In this document: one piece after another, positions 8,818 through 17,322 of the stretch
Position numbering within the stretch: the first letter of the stretch is position 1
Layout: each line of letters opens with the position of its first letter
NCBI GenBank assembly: GCA_002412775.1
Contig: DHVT01000001.1
Location: forward strand, 66,745 to 130,744
Length of the DNA: 64,000 nt
Reading direction: 5' to 3'
Origin: Firmicutes bacterium UBA5201
Lineage (GTDB): Bacteria > Bacillota > Clostridia > Peptostreptococcales > Acidaminobacteraceae
The notes under the pieces: model-generated
Databases searched by the model: none
Told to the model about the DNA's origin: nothing
The model's input: only the letters and a program-made list of their open reading frames with translations
Program-made: the position numbers and the translations under genes

Positions 8818-10002
8818 ATGTTTAAAATCAATGAGAGAATCAAATGGGTAGGAAAAATCGACTGGGATCTGAAGAAATTCCATGGGGAAGAGTATTCTAC
8901 GCACAGAGGATCGTCTTACAATTCATATCTGATTGAAGATGAGAAGACTGTTTTGATTGATACCGTATGGCAACCCTTCGATGAGGAGTTTGTAAGCAAT
9001 CTCAAAAAAGTCATCGACCTCAAGAAAATCGATTACATCATAGCCAATCATGCCGAAGTGGACCATAGTGGTGGATTGCCTGAACTTATGAAAGAAATTC
9101 CTGGAACACCAATATATTGTACTGCAAATGGCATCAAATCACTCAAAGGTCACTATCATGAAGATTGGAACTTTATTCCGGTGAAAACTGGTGATACCCT
9201 TGATTTGGGAGAAGGCAAGCTGATTTTCATCGAAGCGCCTATGCTGCACTGGCCAGACAGTATGTTCGAATATTACACAAAAGATGAGATTCTTTTCAGT
9301 AATGACGCCTTTGGTCAACATTACGCATCTGAGTTCATGTACAACGATCTGGTGGACCAAGCTGAACTTTATCAGGAAGCCATCAAGTATTATGCCAACA
9401 TTTTGACACCGTTCAGTCCGCTTGTTGTGAAGAAAATCCATGAAGTTTTGGGCTTTAACGTCCCTGTGAAAATGGTCTGTCCATCACACGGTATCATGTG
9501 GAGAGACAATCCGACCCAAATCGTTGAGCAATATCTGAAATGGGCTGACAATTATCAGGAGCATCAAGTCACTCTGATCTATGACACCATGTGGGATGCG
9601 ACCAAGAAAATGGCGGAAGCGATTGCAGAGGGCATCAAATCTGTGGATCCTACGCTGAACATCAAACTTTTCAATGTCGGCAAAGCGGATAAGAATGACG
9701 TGATTTCAGAAGTCTTCAAAGCCAAACTCGTCGTTGCAGGTTCTTCAACCATCAACAAAGGAATTTTGTCCGGAATGGCAGCCACAATTGAAATGATGAA
9801 GGGGCTCAAGTTTAAAAACAAAAAAGCCGCCGGATTCGGCAGCTATGGATGGAGTGGTGAATCTCCAAAAATGATGACCAAAGAACTGGAAGCCTGTGGC
9901 TTTGAAATTCTAGAAGAGGGACTCGGCGTTCTTTGGAAGCCAGATGAGGAAGCGCTGGATCTATGCAGAGCTTATGGCGTGAAACTCGCAGAGAAGTTAT
10001 AA
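8818..10002 (+). CDS. fprA: Flavodiiron protein (A-type flavoprotein, FprA)
   Basis: 394 residues. Metallo-beta-lactamase-like N-terminal domain (1-250) with di-iron ligands HxExDH (HAEVDH), H in MLHWPDS, D in FSNDAFG and H in CPSHGIMWR; a flavodoxin domain follows (about 253-394; IYDTMWDATKKMA binds FMN). It reduces NO to N2O and/or O2 to water in the cytoplasm of anaerobes, taking electrons from rubredoxin or a related carrier. No C-terminal rubredoxin domain is fused. Second gene of the operon with RIC. Which gas is preferred cannot be told from sequence. Confidence 0.95.
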   Translation: MFKINERIKWVGKIDWDLKKFHGEEYSTHRGSSYNSYLIEDEKTVLIDTVWQPFDEEFVSNLKKVIDLKKIDYIIANHAEVDHSGGLPELMKEIPGTPIYCTANGIKSLKGHYHEDWNFIPVKTGDTLDLGEGKLIFIEAPMLHWPDSMFEYYTKDEILFSNDAFGQHYASEFMYNDLVDQAELYQEAIKYYANILTPFSPLVVKKIHEVLGFNVPVKMVCPSHGIMWRDNPTQIVEQYLKWADNYQEHQVTLIYDTMWDATKKMAEAIAEGIKSVDPTLNIKLFNVGKADKNDVISEVFKAKLVVAGSSTINKGILSGMAATIEMMKGLKFKNKKAAGFGSYGWSGESPKMMTKELEACGFEILEEGLGVLWKPDEEALDLCRAYGVKLAEKL

Positions 10003-10067
10003 AGTAACTCCTCCAATTGAAGCCTTGATAGAACATCAACGTAATTAAGCGGTTCATCCCAAATATA

Positions 10068-10118
10068 AAGATGTGCTCTTTCGCAAATACTTTTTTGCAA
10101 GGAGCACATCTTTCTTTT
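10068..10118 (+). terminator. Bidirectional terminator between fprA and the ABC operon
   Basis: Outer 12-base stem AAAGATGTGCTC / GAGCACATCTTT enclosing a small GCAA/TTGC hairpin, then TCTTTTT. Lies between convergent operons. Confidence 0.85.
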
Positions 10119-10807
10119 TAAAATCGTGCAAAATCGGTATAGATTTTTCCATCTTTGATTTCAATGATGCGATCGGTTTTTTCTGCAATTCTTCTATCGT
10201 GCGTGATGACGACGAAAGTCGTTCCAAAATCTTTGTTGATGTCCCTAAGGAGCTCATAGATGATTTCTGTTGTCTCAGAATCCAGATTGCCAGTGGGTTC
10301 GTCCGCCAAGATGATCTTAGGATTGTTGATGAGCGACCTGGCTATAGCGGTCCTCTGCTGCTGTCCACCGGACATGTTGCCGGCCAGATTGTTCTTTACT
10401 TTGCTGAGACCCACAAGATCCATGAGTTCATGGGCGCGTGTCTCCATCTTTCGGTCAATCTTTCTGTTTTTGATATAATAGGGCATCAGAACATTCTCAA
10501 ATGCCGTGAACTCAGGGAGTAGATAGTGAAATTGAAATATGAATCCTATGGTTTCGTTGCGCAGTTTTGCGAGTTCGTTTTTGTTCATCTGGTCCGTTTG
10601 CTGACCTCCAATGAAGACTTCTCCGGATGTGGGTTTATCCAGTGTGCCCACTATGTTGAGCAGTGTACTTTTGCCGCTACCGGACGCGCCGATGATGCCG
10701 TTGAAAGAGCCTTGTTTGATGGCGAGGTCCACATCAAAAAGGACTTGGGTTTTGATGGTGGTGCCGTAAATTTTATTGACGCTAGTGAGTTTGATGACAT
10801 TATCCAT
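10118..10807 (-). CDS. ABC transporter ATP-binding protein (LolD/MacB type)
   Basis: 229 residues. Walker A GASGSGKST, Q-loop FQFHYLLP, signature MSGGQQQR (Met in place of the usual Leu), Walker B IILADEPTGNLD and H-loop VITHD. The sequence type is that of ATPases paired with FtsX-like permeases (LolD, MacB, antimicrobial-peptide exporters). It overlaps the upstream permease gene by 8 bases and is the last gene of a three-gene minus-strand operon headed by a B12-binding protein. Confidence 0.92.
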   Translation of the reverse strand: MDNVIKLTSVNKIYGTTIKTQVLFDVDLAIKQGSFNGIIGASGSGKSTLLNIVGTLDKPTSGEVFIGGQQTDQMNKNELAKLRNETIGFIFQFHYLLPEFTAFENVLMPYYIKNRKIDRKMETRAHELMDLVGLSKVKNNLAGNMSGGQQQRTAIARSLINNPKIILADEPTGNLDSETTEIIYELLRDINKDFGTTFVVITHDRRIAEKTDRIIEIKDGKIYTDFARF

Positions 10808-11963
10808 TTTTGATCACCTCGATTGGAGAAAGTTTTTTGGATTTAAGAGCAGGTATGATGGATGCCAGTGTTGATGCAGTAACCGCTATAAGTCCTGAAA
10901 GGCCTATGAAGCTGTAGTTGATGAATATTGGAACAACTGGCGTACCATCGGCATTGAGTGCAAATTTGCTGAATGAAAGCAGTAATCCAAGTCCAAAAAT
11001 AATTCCAAGTATACCACCGAGAATGCCGAGTATAAAGCCCTGGAACAAAAACACCAAACTGGATGTTCTGTCGTTGATGCCCATGGCCTTTAGAATACCA
11101 AGCTGTCTCGATTTCTGAAGCACCGTGATGGCAAGTACGCTTGCGATTCCAAGAACGACAGATATGACAACAAACACTTGAATCATGAGACTGGAAGTGC
11201 TTTGCCCGTTGAGACCGCTCAAAAGCTGTTCGTTTTGAGCTTTCCAGTTATCAAAGTTGATATCATTTCTTACTGAATCTGAAATCATGATCCCGCTGAT
11301 CAAATCCGCATCGAAAGGTGTTTCGATTTGCATCTCAAGTGCAGTGACCTGATGATCCTCATAACCAAAAATTGTTCGTGCTTCCTCAATGGTGCCGATC
11401 ATCCAAGATTTGTTGATGGCAGCTACTTTGAGATCGAAGTAACCTTTAATCTTCACAGTGGATAAGCTTCCTTCGGGTGTTATGATCTCGTATTCGTCAC
11501 CGATTTCAAGGCCGTTTTCCAGTGCCAAATCCTTTCCGACGACAACTTCGTTGCCAGTCAAATTAAAAGCGCCTTCAATCATGGCGTCGTCAAACTTGTA
11601 AATGGAATTTGCTTTTTCTGAATCAAAACCCCTGAAAACGATTTGTTCTGTGACATCATCAATTTTGAGAAATGCCCCTTTGGAGATGGTCGGTGACAGT
11701 GCGGTGATTTCAGGATAGTTCGTGGAGAGCCAGGTTTCAATGTCGCCCGAATCATCAATAGGTGTGTTTTTTTCATTTGGGTTGACAGTTATATGTGACG
11801 CGCTTCCTATGGTTGCATCCAGTAAGCTGATTTGTAATCCTTCAATGAGTGAACCGATAAAAATTTGTACGGATATACCAACGGCGATCCCTACGGCAAT
11901 CAGTGCGGTTTGGCCTTTACTGGAGGTCAGAAAGCGCAATGCGATTCTAAATGCTAGTCTCAT
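10800..11963 (-). CDS. FtsX-like ABC permease (MacB-type)
   Basis: 387 residues. Membrane segment at the N-terminus (about 15-38), a large extracytoplasmic MacB-like core (about 40-240), then three C-terminal membrane segments (about 260-285, 310-335, 350-375) ending in the typical SIIPALKSKKLSPIEVIKNG. Type VII exporters of this kind act mechanically on lipoproteins, peptides or wall enzymes rather than as classical pumps. Overlaps its neighbours by 4 and 8 bases, so translation is coupled. Substrate unknown. Confidence 0.9.
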   Translation of the reverse strand: MRLAFRIALRFLTSSKGQTALIAVGIAVGISVQIFIGSLIEGLQISLLDATIGSASHITVNPNEKNTPIDDSGDIETWLSTNYPEITALSPTISKGAFLKIDDVTEQIVFRGFDSEKANSIYKFDDAMIEGAFNLTGNEVVVGKDLALENGLEIGDEYEIITPEGSLSTVKIKGYFDLKVAAINKSWMIGTIEEARTIFGYEDHQVTALEMQIETPFDADLISGIMISDSVRNDINFDNWKAQNEQLLSGLNGQSTSSLMIQVFVVISVVLGIASVLAITVLQKSRQLGILKAMGINDRTSSLVFLFQGFILGILGGILGIIFGLGLLLSFSKFALNADGTPVVPIFINYSFIGLSGLIAVTASTLASIIPALKSKKLSPIEVIKNG

Positions 11964-12622
11964 GACAGCGCCTCCTTGATTGCTTTGAGATCATCAAAGC
12001 TATGGGCGAAGAAGTCCGTTTCAATCTCATCCTTCGCATGCGGGGTGTGATCGATGGCGTAACCTCCAACCACGATCTTGGTATGACTGTTCTTTAAGTC
12101 TGATTTCATAAGTGCAATCAGGTCCTTGAGTCTGGTCAGGTGGAAATAGTTGGTCACGCTTATGCAAATCAGATTGGGATTGAGTTTTTCTATGGAGTCC
12201 AGTGCTTCTTTTTTAGGCGTATTGGCTCCGATAAAATGAGCATCAAATCCCAACAAGGTCAGAAAATCAGTAGTCATGCGTGCTCCAAGTTCATGGTATT
12301 CCTCTTCAAGACAGAAAACTATGGCCGAGAGCGTGCCCTTTCCGGATTGAGGGCGCTGGGCAAGCACATGTGGGTAACTGATTTCAAGGGCGGTTCGGAC
12401 TATTCCGCTTTGTATGTGTTCTTCCCATATGCTGATTTCCTGATTGAAGTCATTGCTGGAAATTGCACCTAGGCTAGGGCCTAAAATCTCTGTATAAAGA
12501 TTTATGATGGTGATGCGTCCACCGTCAAGTGCCTCGATGATGAGGTTGATCGCCGATGGCTTGTCAAGGTTCTTCAGTGCCTCGTGAAATTTTTGTTTTA
12601 ACTGTTCAATCGATTTATCCAT
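11960..12622 (-). CDS. Stand-alone cobalamin-binding (B12) domain protein
   Basis: 220 residues: an alpha-helical cap domain (about 1-90) and a Rossmann-type B12-binding domain (about 95-220). The base-off motif appears as EYHELG (about 110-115), with the cobalt-ligating His kept but the usual first Asp replaced, as in CarH-type regulators. In the cap, EH is present (IWEEHI) but the Trp ten residues before it, seen in CarH photoreceptors, is an Asp here. No HTH and no catalytic partner is fused. First gene of an operon with a MacB-like exporter, so a regulatory or sensory role is inferred. Confidence 0.8.
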   Translation of the reverse strand: MDKSIEQLKQKFHEALKNLDKPSAINLIIEALDGGRITIINLYTEILGPSLGAISSNDFNQEISIWEEHIQSGIVRTALEISYPHVLAQRPQSGKGTLSAIVFCLEEEYHELGARMTTDFLTLLGFDAHFIGANTPKKEALDSIEKLNPNLICISVTNYFHLTRLKDLIALMKSDLKNSHTKIVVGGYAIDHTPHAKDEIETDFFAHSFDDLKAIKEALS

Positions 12623-12725
12623 TTTGTACCCCTTTTGCTTTATTTGATATGATAAAATGATAGCGTAGACAGTATACCCAAGATAGATTGCGCAAAACCT
12701 ATTAAGTGAAATTTTGGAGGTTTTT

Positions 12726-13304
12726 ATGTGTGGACGGTTTTTATTGGAAGCGGAAATCGATGATTTGATGCGCTATTATAATATTGCAAATGCCGCAGAC
12801 TTCACTATTGAACACAAGACGGTATACCCATCGCAGGCCACACCTGTGGTCATTCGCCACGATGCCGAGAACCGAATGGGTAAGATGCATTGGGGCTTTG
12901 TCATACCCGGAGTGAAAAAACTGATCATCAACAGCCGTGTGGAAAGCATCTTTGAAAAAAAGAGTTTCAAGGCATCCATTGAACAAAGACGTTGCATCGT
13001 CCCTGCCACAGCATTTTTGGAATGGAAAGATAAAAAACCCTACACTGTAAAATTCGATGAAGACGCTCTGATGTCTTTTGCAGGCATTTATAAAAAGCAC
13101 ATCGGAGATGCCGGTGAGCCTGTTTGGCAATTCTCGATCCTGACCCGCGAGGCAAATGGCAGCATGGCACCACTTCATGAAAGAATGCCTTTGATGCTTC
13201 CAAGCCAGTCTTTTGAAGCTTGGATGGACCCGGCAACCAATATTGATGAGATTCATCGTTTGTTGAATCATGACATTGGAAAGGTATTGTGGTCCATGTG
13301 CTGA
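12726..13304 (+). CDS. SOS response-associated peptidase (SRAP/YedK/HMCES family)
   Basis: 192 residues. The start is fixed by chemistry: Met is followed directly by Cys2 (MCGRF), which after Met removal forms a thiazolidine crosslink with abasic sites in single-stranded DNA. GGAGG at 12716-12720 is five bases before ATG 12726; four extra codons upstream are not used. Other family residues seen: INSRVES, the Glu in FLEWKD, and the His in PLHERMPLML. It shields abasic sites during replication. Its stop codon abuts a repeat element. Confidence 0.92.
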   Translation: MCGRFLLEAEIDDLMRYYNIANAADFTIEHKTVYPSQATPVVIRHDAENRMGKMHWGFVIPGVKKLIINSRVESIFEKKSFKASIEQRRCIVPATAFLEWKDKKPYTVKFDEDALMSFAGIYKKHIGDAGEPVWQFSILTREANGSMAPLHERMPLMLPSQSFEAWMDPATNIDEIHRLLNHDIGKVLWSMC

Positions 13305-13518
13305 TTGGGGACAGGTACAAATTGGTACATGAAGAAGAGCAGGGAGAGCAGGGAGAGCAGGAAATGCAGGAAATGCAGGAAGAGCAGGAAGAGCAGGAAA
13401 TGCAGGAAATGCAGGAAATGCAGGAAATGCAGGAAGTGCAGGAAGTGCAGGACAACATTAAGGTCAAGGTCAAGAGACCACCAACCACTAACTGCTGCGC
13501 TCGAATGAGCGCAAAATC
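13304..13518. repeat. Mosaic repeat, locus A
   Basis: Begins at the SRAP stop codon. Contains ATTGGGGACAGGTAC (13304-13318), then 13 tandem copies of a 9-base unit (13337-13453; consensus GAGCAGGRA/ATGCAGGAA/GTGCAGGAA), then AACCACTAACTGCT followed by the hairpin GCGCTC-GAAT-GAGCGC and AAAATC (about 13482-13517). The same three parts recur at 18.7-18.9 kb and partly at 59.4-59.7 kb. The tandem stretch can be read as an open frame but has no ribosome site and a purely repetitive product, so it is treated as non-coding. Confidence 0.8.
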
Positions 13519-13522
13519 CCCC

Positions 13523-13551
13523 TTGACACGAAAGTGAGAGAGTGCTAAAAT
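13523..13551 (+). promoter_or_regulatory. Promoter of the T-box leader and aspS
   Basis: TTGACA at 13523-13528 and TAAAAT at 13546-13551 with a 17-base spacer. Starts six bases after the repeat-element hairpin. Confidence 0.75.
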
Positions 13552-13557
13552 ATCATA

Positions 13558-13880
13558 AATTAGCCGATGATTGGAAGAGTAGAAGGTTGTATCGTCAAGC
13601 GAGTGGGGAAGTGGTGCGAGCCTCATGCGAGAAGACTTTTGAAGGACATCCATGAGGTATCCGTTTGAACTCAGTAGAGCGGGTCGGGTTTCCTCCGTTA
13701 TCGGGATCAAAGAGGACTTTTTGAGTCAACTAGGATGGTACCGCGGATTGAACTTCGCTCCTTGATGGAGTGGAGTTTTTTTAATTTTGGGGTATGGGTT
13801 GATATCAAAGTCGAATTAGGGTGGCACCGCGTGAGATTATGTTTACGCCCCTTGGACAATTGCGTTCGAGGGGCTTTTGA
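13558..13880 (+). ncRNA. T-box leader with duplicated antiterminator/terminator
   Basis: A Stem I region (about 13558-13690, with a distal-loop motif GGTGCGAG near 13613-13620) is followed by two T-box sequences: AGGATGGTACCGCG (13732-13745) with a terminator hairpin (13752-13782, seven T) and AGGGTGGCACCGCG (13818-13831) with a second terminator (GCCCCTTG 13847-13854 / CGAGGGGC 13867-13874, then TTTT). Only 35 bases separate the first terminator from the second T-box, too few for another Stem I. The likely specifier region TTGAACTCAGTAG (about 13665-13677) contains AAC (Asn, 13668-13670), but the exact codon is not resolved. Controls the AspRS gene by tRNA charging. Confidence 0.85.
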
Positions 13881-13911
13881 CCCCTCGGATAATGAAGAGG
13901 AGGAATACGCT

Positions 13912-15210
13912 ATGAGTAACAAAACTAGAGTCATGATTGAAACGCTTCAAGAGGAGATCGGTAATGTCGTTTGCATTTCCGGTTGGATTCACAGAATCAG
14001 AATTTTGAAAAATGTTGTTTTCATCGTTGTCAGGGACAGAACCGGACTGGTTCAATGTGTTATGTCACCTGAACAATTTGAGGCAAATCATATTTACCTT
14101 GAGACTGTGGTGAGACTGTTTGGGACTTGCACTGCGGCGAAAAACACACTCAATCCATTTGAGGTGTTGGTTGAAAGCATTGAAATCCTAAATGAATCTG
14201 AGCCTGAATTGCCCTTTATGGTCAACGGAGAGACTCTGGATGTCCAGTTGGATACCCTCCTGAATCATAGGGTGCTTAGTCTCAGAAATCGAAGCGAGCA
14301 AGCGATTTTCAAAGTGCAAAGCACCTTGTCGGAAGCTTTTGGCGCTTTTTTAAGGGGAAATGATTTTCTTGAAATCCACACGCCTAAAATTGTGAAAGAG
14401 GGTGCTGAAGGTGGAGCCAATGTTTTTTCGATGGACTACTTCGGAGAAAAGGCATACTTGGCGCAGAGCCCTCAATTTTATAAGCAGATGATGGTCATTT
14501 CAGGTGTTGAGAGGGTTTTTGAAGTTGGTCCGGTATTTCGGGCTGAACCTCACAGCACCAGCAGGCATTTAAACGAATACATCAGTATGGACCTTGAAAT
14601 GGGCTTCATAGAAGATGAGTCGGAACTCATGGCCCTTGAAACCAATTTGTTGAAGGCAATGATTGGAAAAGTGGCACAGGAATGTCCAAAAGAACTGGAA
14701 ATATTGAAAGTGGCATTGCCGAAGGTTCCGGATAAAATTCCTCGTATGAAACTTTCTGAGGCGATTGATGTTTTGAAATCGCTTTATGGCAAAACAGAGC
14801 TGGAAGGGGATCTTGATCCTGAAGGCGAACGCTTGATCGCTCAACATGTTTATGAACTTTCAGGGTCTGAATTTCTTTTTCTGACACATTATCCACAGTA
14901 CAAAAGACCGATGTATACCATGCCGAGTGGTGAAACGGAAACCAAAGGATTCGACTTGTTGTTTAGAGGACTTGAAATCACCACAGGAGGTCTTCGCATT
15001 CATAAACTCGATCAACTGAAGGAAAGTATGAAAAAGAAAGGTCTTGATCCCGAGGCTTATGAATCCTATCTTGAAGCATTCAAATACGGCGCGCCGCCAC
15101 ATGGTGGACTGGCAATTGGACTTGAAAGGTTGACTGCACAGTTGCTTGGGTATAAAAACATACGAAGAACCACACTTTTTCCAAGAGACGGTCAACGGTT
15201 GACACCGTAA
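13912..15210 (+). CDS. aspS: Aspartyl-tRNA synthetase, archaeal/non-discriminating type
   Basis: 432 residues: N-terminal OB-fold anticodon domain (1-105) and class II catalytic domain. Motif 2 is FEVGPVFRAEPHSTSRHLNEY; motif 3 is GGLAIGLERL near the C-terminus; GAEGGANVF and YLAQSPQFYKQ are typical of the short archaeal-type AspRS, lacking the bacterial GAD insertion. Such enzymes often charge both tRNA-Asp and tRNA-Asn with Asp, the latter then being amidated by GatCAB. Start at ATG 13912 after AGAGGAGGA; upstream in-frame codons lie in the T-box leader and are not coding. Confidence 0.92.
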   Translation: MSNKTRVMIETLQEEIGNVVCISGWIHRIRILKNVVFIVVRDRTGLVQCVMSPEQFEANHIYLETVVRLFGTCTAAKNTLNPFEVLVESIEILNESEPELPFMVNGETLDVQLDTLLNHRVLSLRNRSEQAIFKVQSTLSEAFGAFLRGNDFLEIHTPKIVKEGAEGGANVFSMDYFGEKAYLAQSPQFYKQMMVISGVERVFEVGPVFRAEPHSTSRHLNEYISMDLEMGFIEDESELMALETNLLKAMIGKVAQECPKELEILKVALPKVPDKIPRMKLSEAIDVLKSLYGKTELEGDLDPEGERLIAQHVYELSGSEFLFLTHYPQYKRPMYTMPSGETETKGFDLLFRGLEITTGGLRIHKLDQLKESMKKKGLDPEAYESYLEAFKYGAPPHGGLAIGLERLTAQLLGYKNIRRTTLFPRDGQRLTP

Positions 15211-15249
15211 GATCAAAGAAATGCGTAAAATTTGAAATTGAGGTCGATT

Positions 15250-16575
15250 ATGAATGATGTGACCAGTACGATGATTTTCATATATTTTATTTATGGTTTG
15301 GCGTTTTTCACATTGGGGATCAGCGCTTTGATGCAGATCAATAGAAAACACAAAGCATTTCCACTTGTGAATTCCATTCAATTTTTGGGTCTTTTTGGAG
15401 TGCTGCACGGCATCGTGGAGTGGTTGATCATGCTATCATTCACGACCTTGTTCAGTAATAGGTATATCGTATTCAGGGAGGCAGTCTGGATCCTCAATAC
15501 TTTGTCTTTTGTTTTTCTCTGGTTTTTTGCTTTGAAGTTGATCAACCATTATGTTTTAAGAAAAGATTTGAGGATTATCTATGGATTGACTTCCATGATC
15601 TGTGTATCCATCTATATCATGGCGTTTTTTGTTTGGGATAGAAATCTGATGATCAGATACCTGATAGGATTTCCTGGTGCATTCATGACAGGGGTGGCGC
15701 TGATAGTGACTTCTAGTGATCGTTATTACAGTAAGCTAAAATGGATCCGATATCAGCTCAATTCTATGGCAGTCGCTTTTATTCTTTACGGTTTGACTCA
15801 ATTGATGGACCAATCCGTTTTTTTAAAACTTTTCGGAATCAGGCTGGAAGTTTCAAGAACATTGCTCGCATTAATCATAACAACATTGTTTGTCAGTGTG
15901 ATTCGTCTCTTTAAACTCGAGAACGACAAGCGTTTGAACTACCTTATGGCGAGACAGAGTGTCGGCGAGGAAAGAAAGCGATTGGCGAGGGAGATGCACG
16001 ACGTGATATTACAGGATCTTTTTTCTGTTGGAATTCAGATGGAACATTTACAAGATGCTTATGCATCCGATTTGGAGTTGAATCAAAGAGTCGGTGAATC
16101 AAAAAAACAATTGAATGGCGTCATGGAACGAATCCGGGATTTCCTGAACACGTCATCCTTTGAAAAGAACGACGTAGAAGATTTGCATGTCCGGTTGCAA
16201 ACCATGTTGATGAATTTTAGAACACCTGATGGGATGGCAATCAAACTGATGCAAAAAAAAGATCAGGTAAACTATGGATTCATAAGTACAAATAAGCTCA
16301 ATCAACTCTATTATGTGGTCAGAGAATCAGTGATCAATGCCAAAAAGCATTCCGGAGGAAGTTTCATCCAGATTGACATCGATTCCACGATCAATGGACT
16401 GAACCTTACAGTAGCTGATGACGGCAAAGGGTTTGATACTTCCCAGCCAACCATGCTTGAAGGCATGGGATTGAAGTCCATGGTGGAAAGAATCAATCTG
16501 ATCGGCGGGGAAATCAATATCAAAAGCGATACGAATGGGACCCGCATTTCAATATTGGTCCCATGGGAGGTTTAA
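15250..16575 (+). CDS. Sensor histidine kinase, HisKA_3 (DegS/NarX-like)
   Basis: 441 residues. N-terminal membrane part of about seven hydrophobic segments (1-225), then the HisKA_3 phosphoacceptor RLAREMHDVILQDLF (about 250) and an HATPase domain with the N-box RESVINAKKHS and G1 DDGKGFDTS. ATG 15250 follows GAGGT at 15240-15244; an in-frame TTG at 15232 lacks a site. It forms a two-gene operon with the NarL-type regulator that begins one base after its stop codon. The multi-pass sensor points to a membrane or lipid-soluble signal; ligand unknown. Confidence 0.9.
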   Translation: MNDVTSTMIFIYFIYGLAFFTLGISALMQINRKHKAFPLVNSIQFLGLFGVLHGIVEWLIMLSFTTLFSNRYIVFREAVWILNTLSFVFLWFFALKLINHYVLRKDLRIIYGLTSMICVSIYIMAFFVWDRNLMIRYLIGFPGAFMTGVALIVTSSDRYYSKLKWIRYQLNSMAVAFILYGLTQLMDQSVFLKLFGIRLEVSRTLLALIITTLFVSVIRLFKLENDKRLNYLMARQSVGEERKRLAREMHDVILQDLFSVGIQMEHLQDAYASDLELNQRVGESKKQLNGVMERIRDFLNTSSFEKNDVEDLHVRLQTMLMNFRTPDGMAIKLMQKKDQVNYGFISTNKLNQLYYVVRESVINAKKHSGGSFIQIDIDSTINGLNLTVADDGKGFDTSQPTMLEGMGLKSMVERINLIGGEINIKSDTNGTRISILVPWEV

Positions 16576-17205
16576 TTGGAAAATAGAAAAATCAACATAA
16601 TGATTGTGGATGACCACGCCATTGTAAGGTTGGGACTCGCATCCATTGTAGAAAAAAACGATTTGTATAATGTATGCTGTGATGCCGGAACCAGTTCCGA
16701 GGCATATGAAAAAATCGAAAAATTCTCACCGGATCTGATTCTTTTGGATTGCAAGTTGCCCGATGGTGACGGTGTCACTATGTGCTATCAAATAAAAAAC
16801 AAATATCCCGACATAAAAATCATAATAATTTCGGCATTCTGTGATGATTACATGATCAAAGAGGCACTTCAGGCCGGTGCGGATGGTTATTTGATGAAGA
16901 CGATTGATAAGAATATGATTTTATCGTCCATTGAGCGCGTATTATCCGGTGAAAAGAGCTTTGACCCTTCGCTGATTCATACATTGATCAACCAACCGAA
17001 AGAAGGCACTGGCAAAGTGGAATTGACCAACCAGGAGATAGAAATAATAAGTCGAATCGCACAGGGCTTCACCAATAAGGAAATCGGAAAAGAAATGTAT
17101 ATTTCAGAGAAGACAGTAAGAAACTATATCAGTCGAATATTTGAGAAAATCGGTGTCAATAATCGTACCGAAGCGGCACTGTATTGGATCGAGCGCAACA
17201 AATAA
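16576..17205 (+). CDS. NarL/FixJ-family response regulator
   Basis: 209 residues from a TTG start; GGGAGG at 16564-16569 supports it. Receiver domain with DDH (about 11-13), phosphoacceptor Asp in LILLDCKLPDGDG and the Lys in GYLMKTI; C-terminal LuxR-type HTH (about 145-205; LTNQEIEIISRIAQGFTNKEI, ISEKTVRNYISRIF). Partner of the preceding kinase. The downstream lipoprotein gene could be a target but nothing shows it directly. Confidence 0.93.
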   Translation: MENRKINIMIVDDHAIVRLGLASIVEKNDLYNVCCDAGTSSEAYEKIEKFSPDLILLDCKLPDGDGVTMCYQIKNKYPDIKIIIISAFCDDYMIKEALQAGADGYLMKTIDKNMILSSIERVLSGEKSFDPSLIHTLINQPKEGTGKVELTNQEIEIISRIAQGFTNKEIGKEMYISEKTVRNYISRIFEKIGVNNRTEAALYWIERNK

Positions 17206-17211
17206 GGACAA

Positions 17212-17235
17212 ATGTCCCCTGTAAATGAGGGACAT
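17212..17235. other. Hairpin after the response regulator gene
   Basis: ATGTCCC and GGGACAT flank a ten-base loop. No T-run follows, so it may be a weak terminator or an operator-like palindrome. Confidence 0.4.
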
Positions 17236-17322
17236 ATGACAATTGTAGAAAGCCTCCAAAAAATGTATGATATTTTTTGTCACAAAGAGTGGTAATATAA
17301 CACAATTTAAACGGAGGCAATT

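Noticed and set aside
13289..13537. Open frame encoding a Glu/Gln/Met-rich repeat protein
   Set aside because: It is the 9-base tandem repeat read in frame; no ribosome site, starts inside the SRAP gene, low complexity, and the same repeat elsewhere is non-coding.
13735..13911. N-terminal extension of the AspRS gene
   Set aside because: It lies in the T-box leader, and ATG 13912 has a strong AGAGGAGGA site and the correct family N-terminus.
17260..17300. Crp/Fnr site before the lipoprotein gene
   Set aside because: Only one half-site (TCACA at 17280-17284) is present, at the wrong distance from the -10-like TAATAT.
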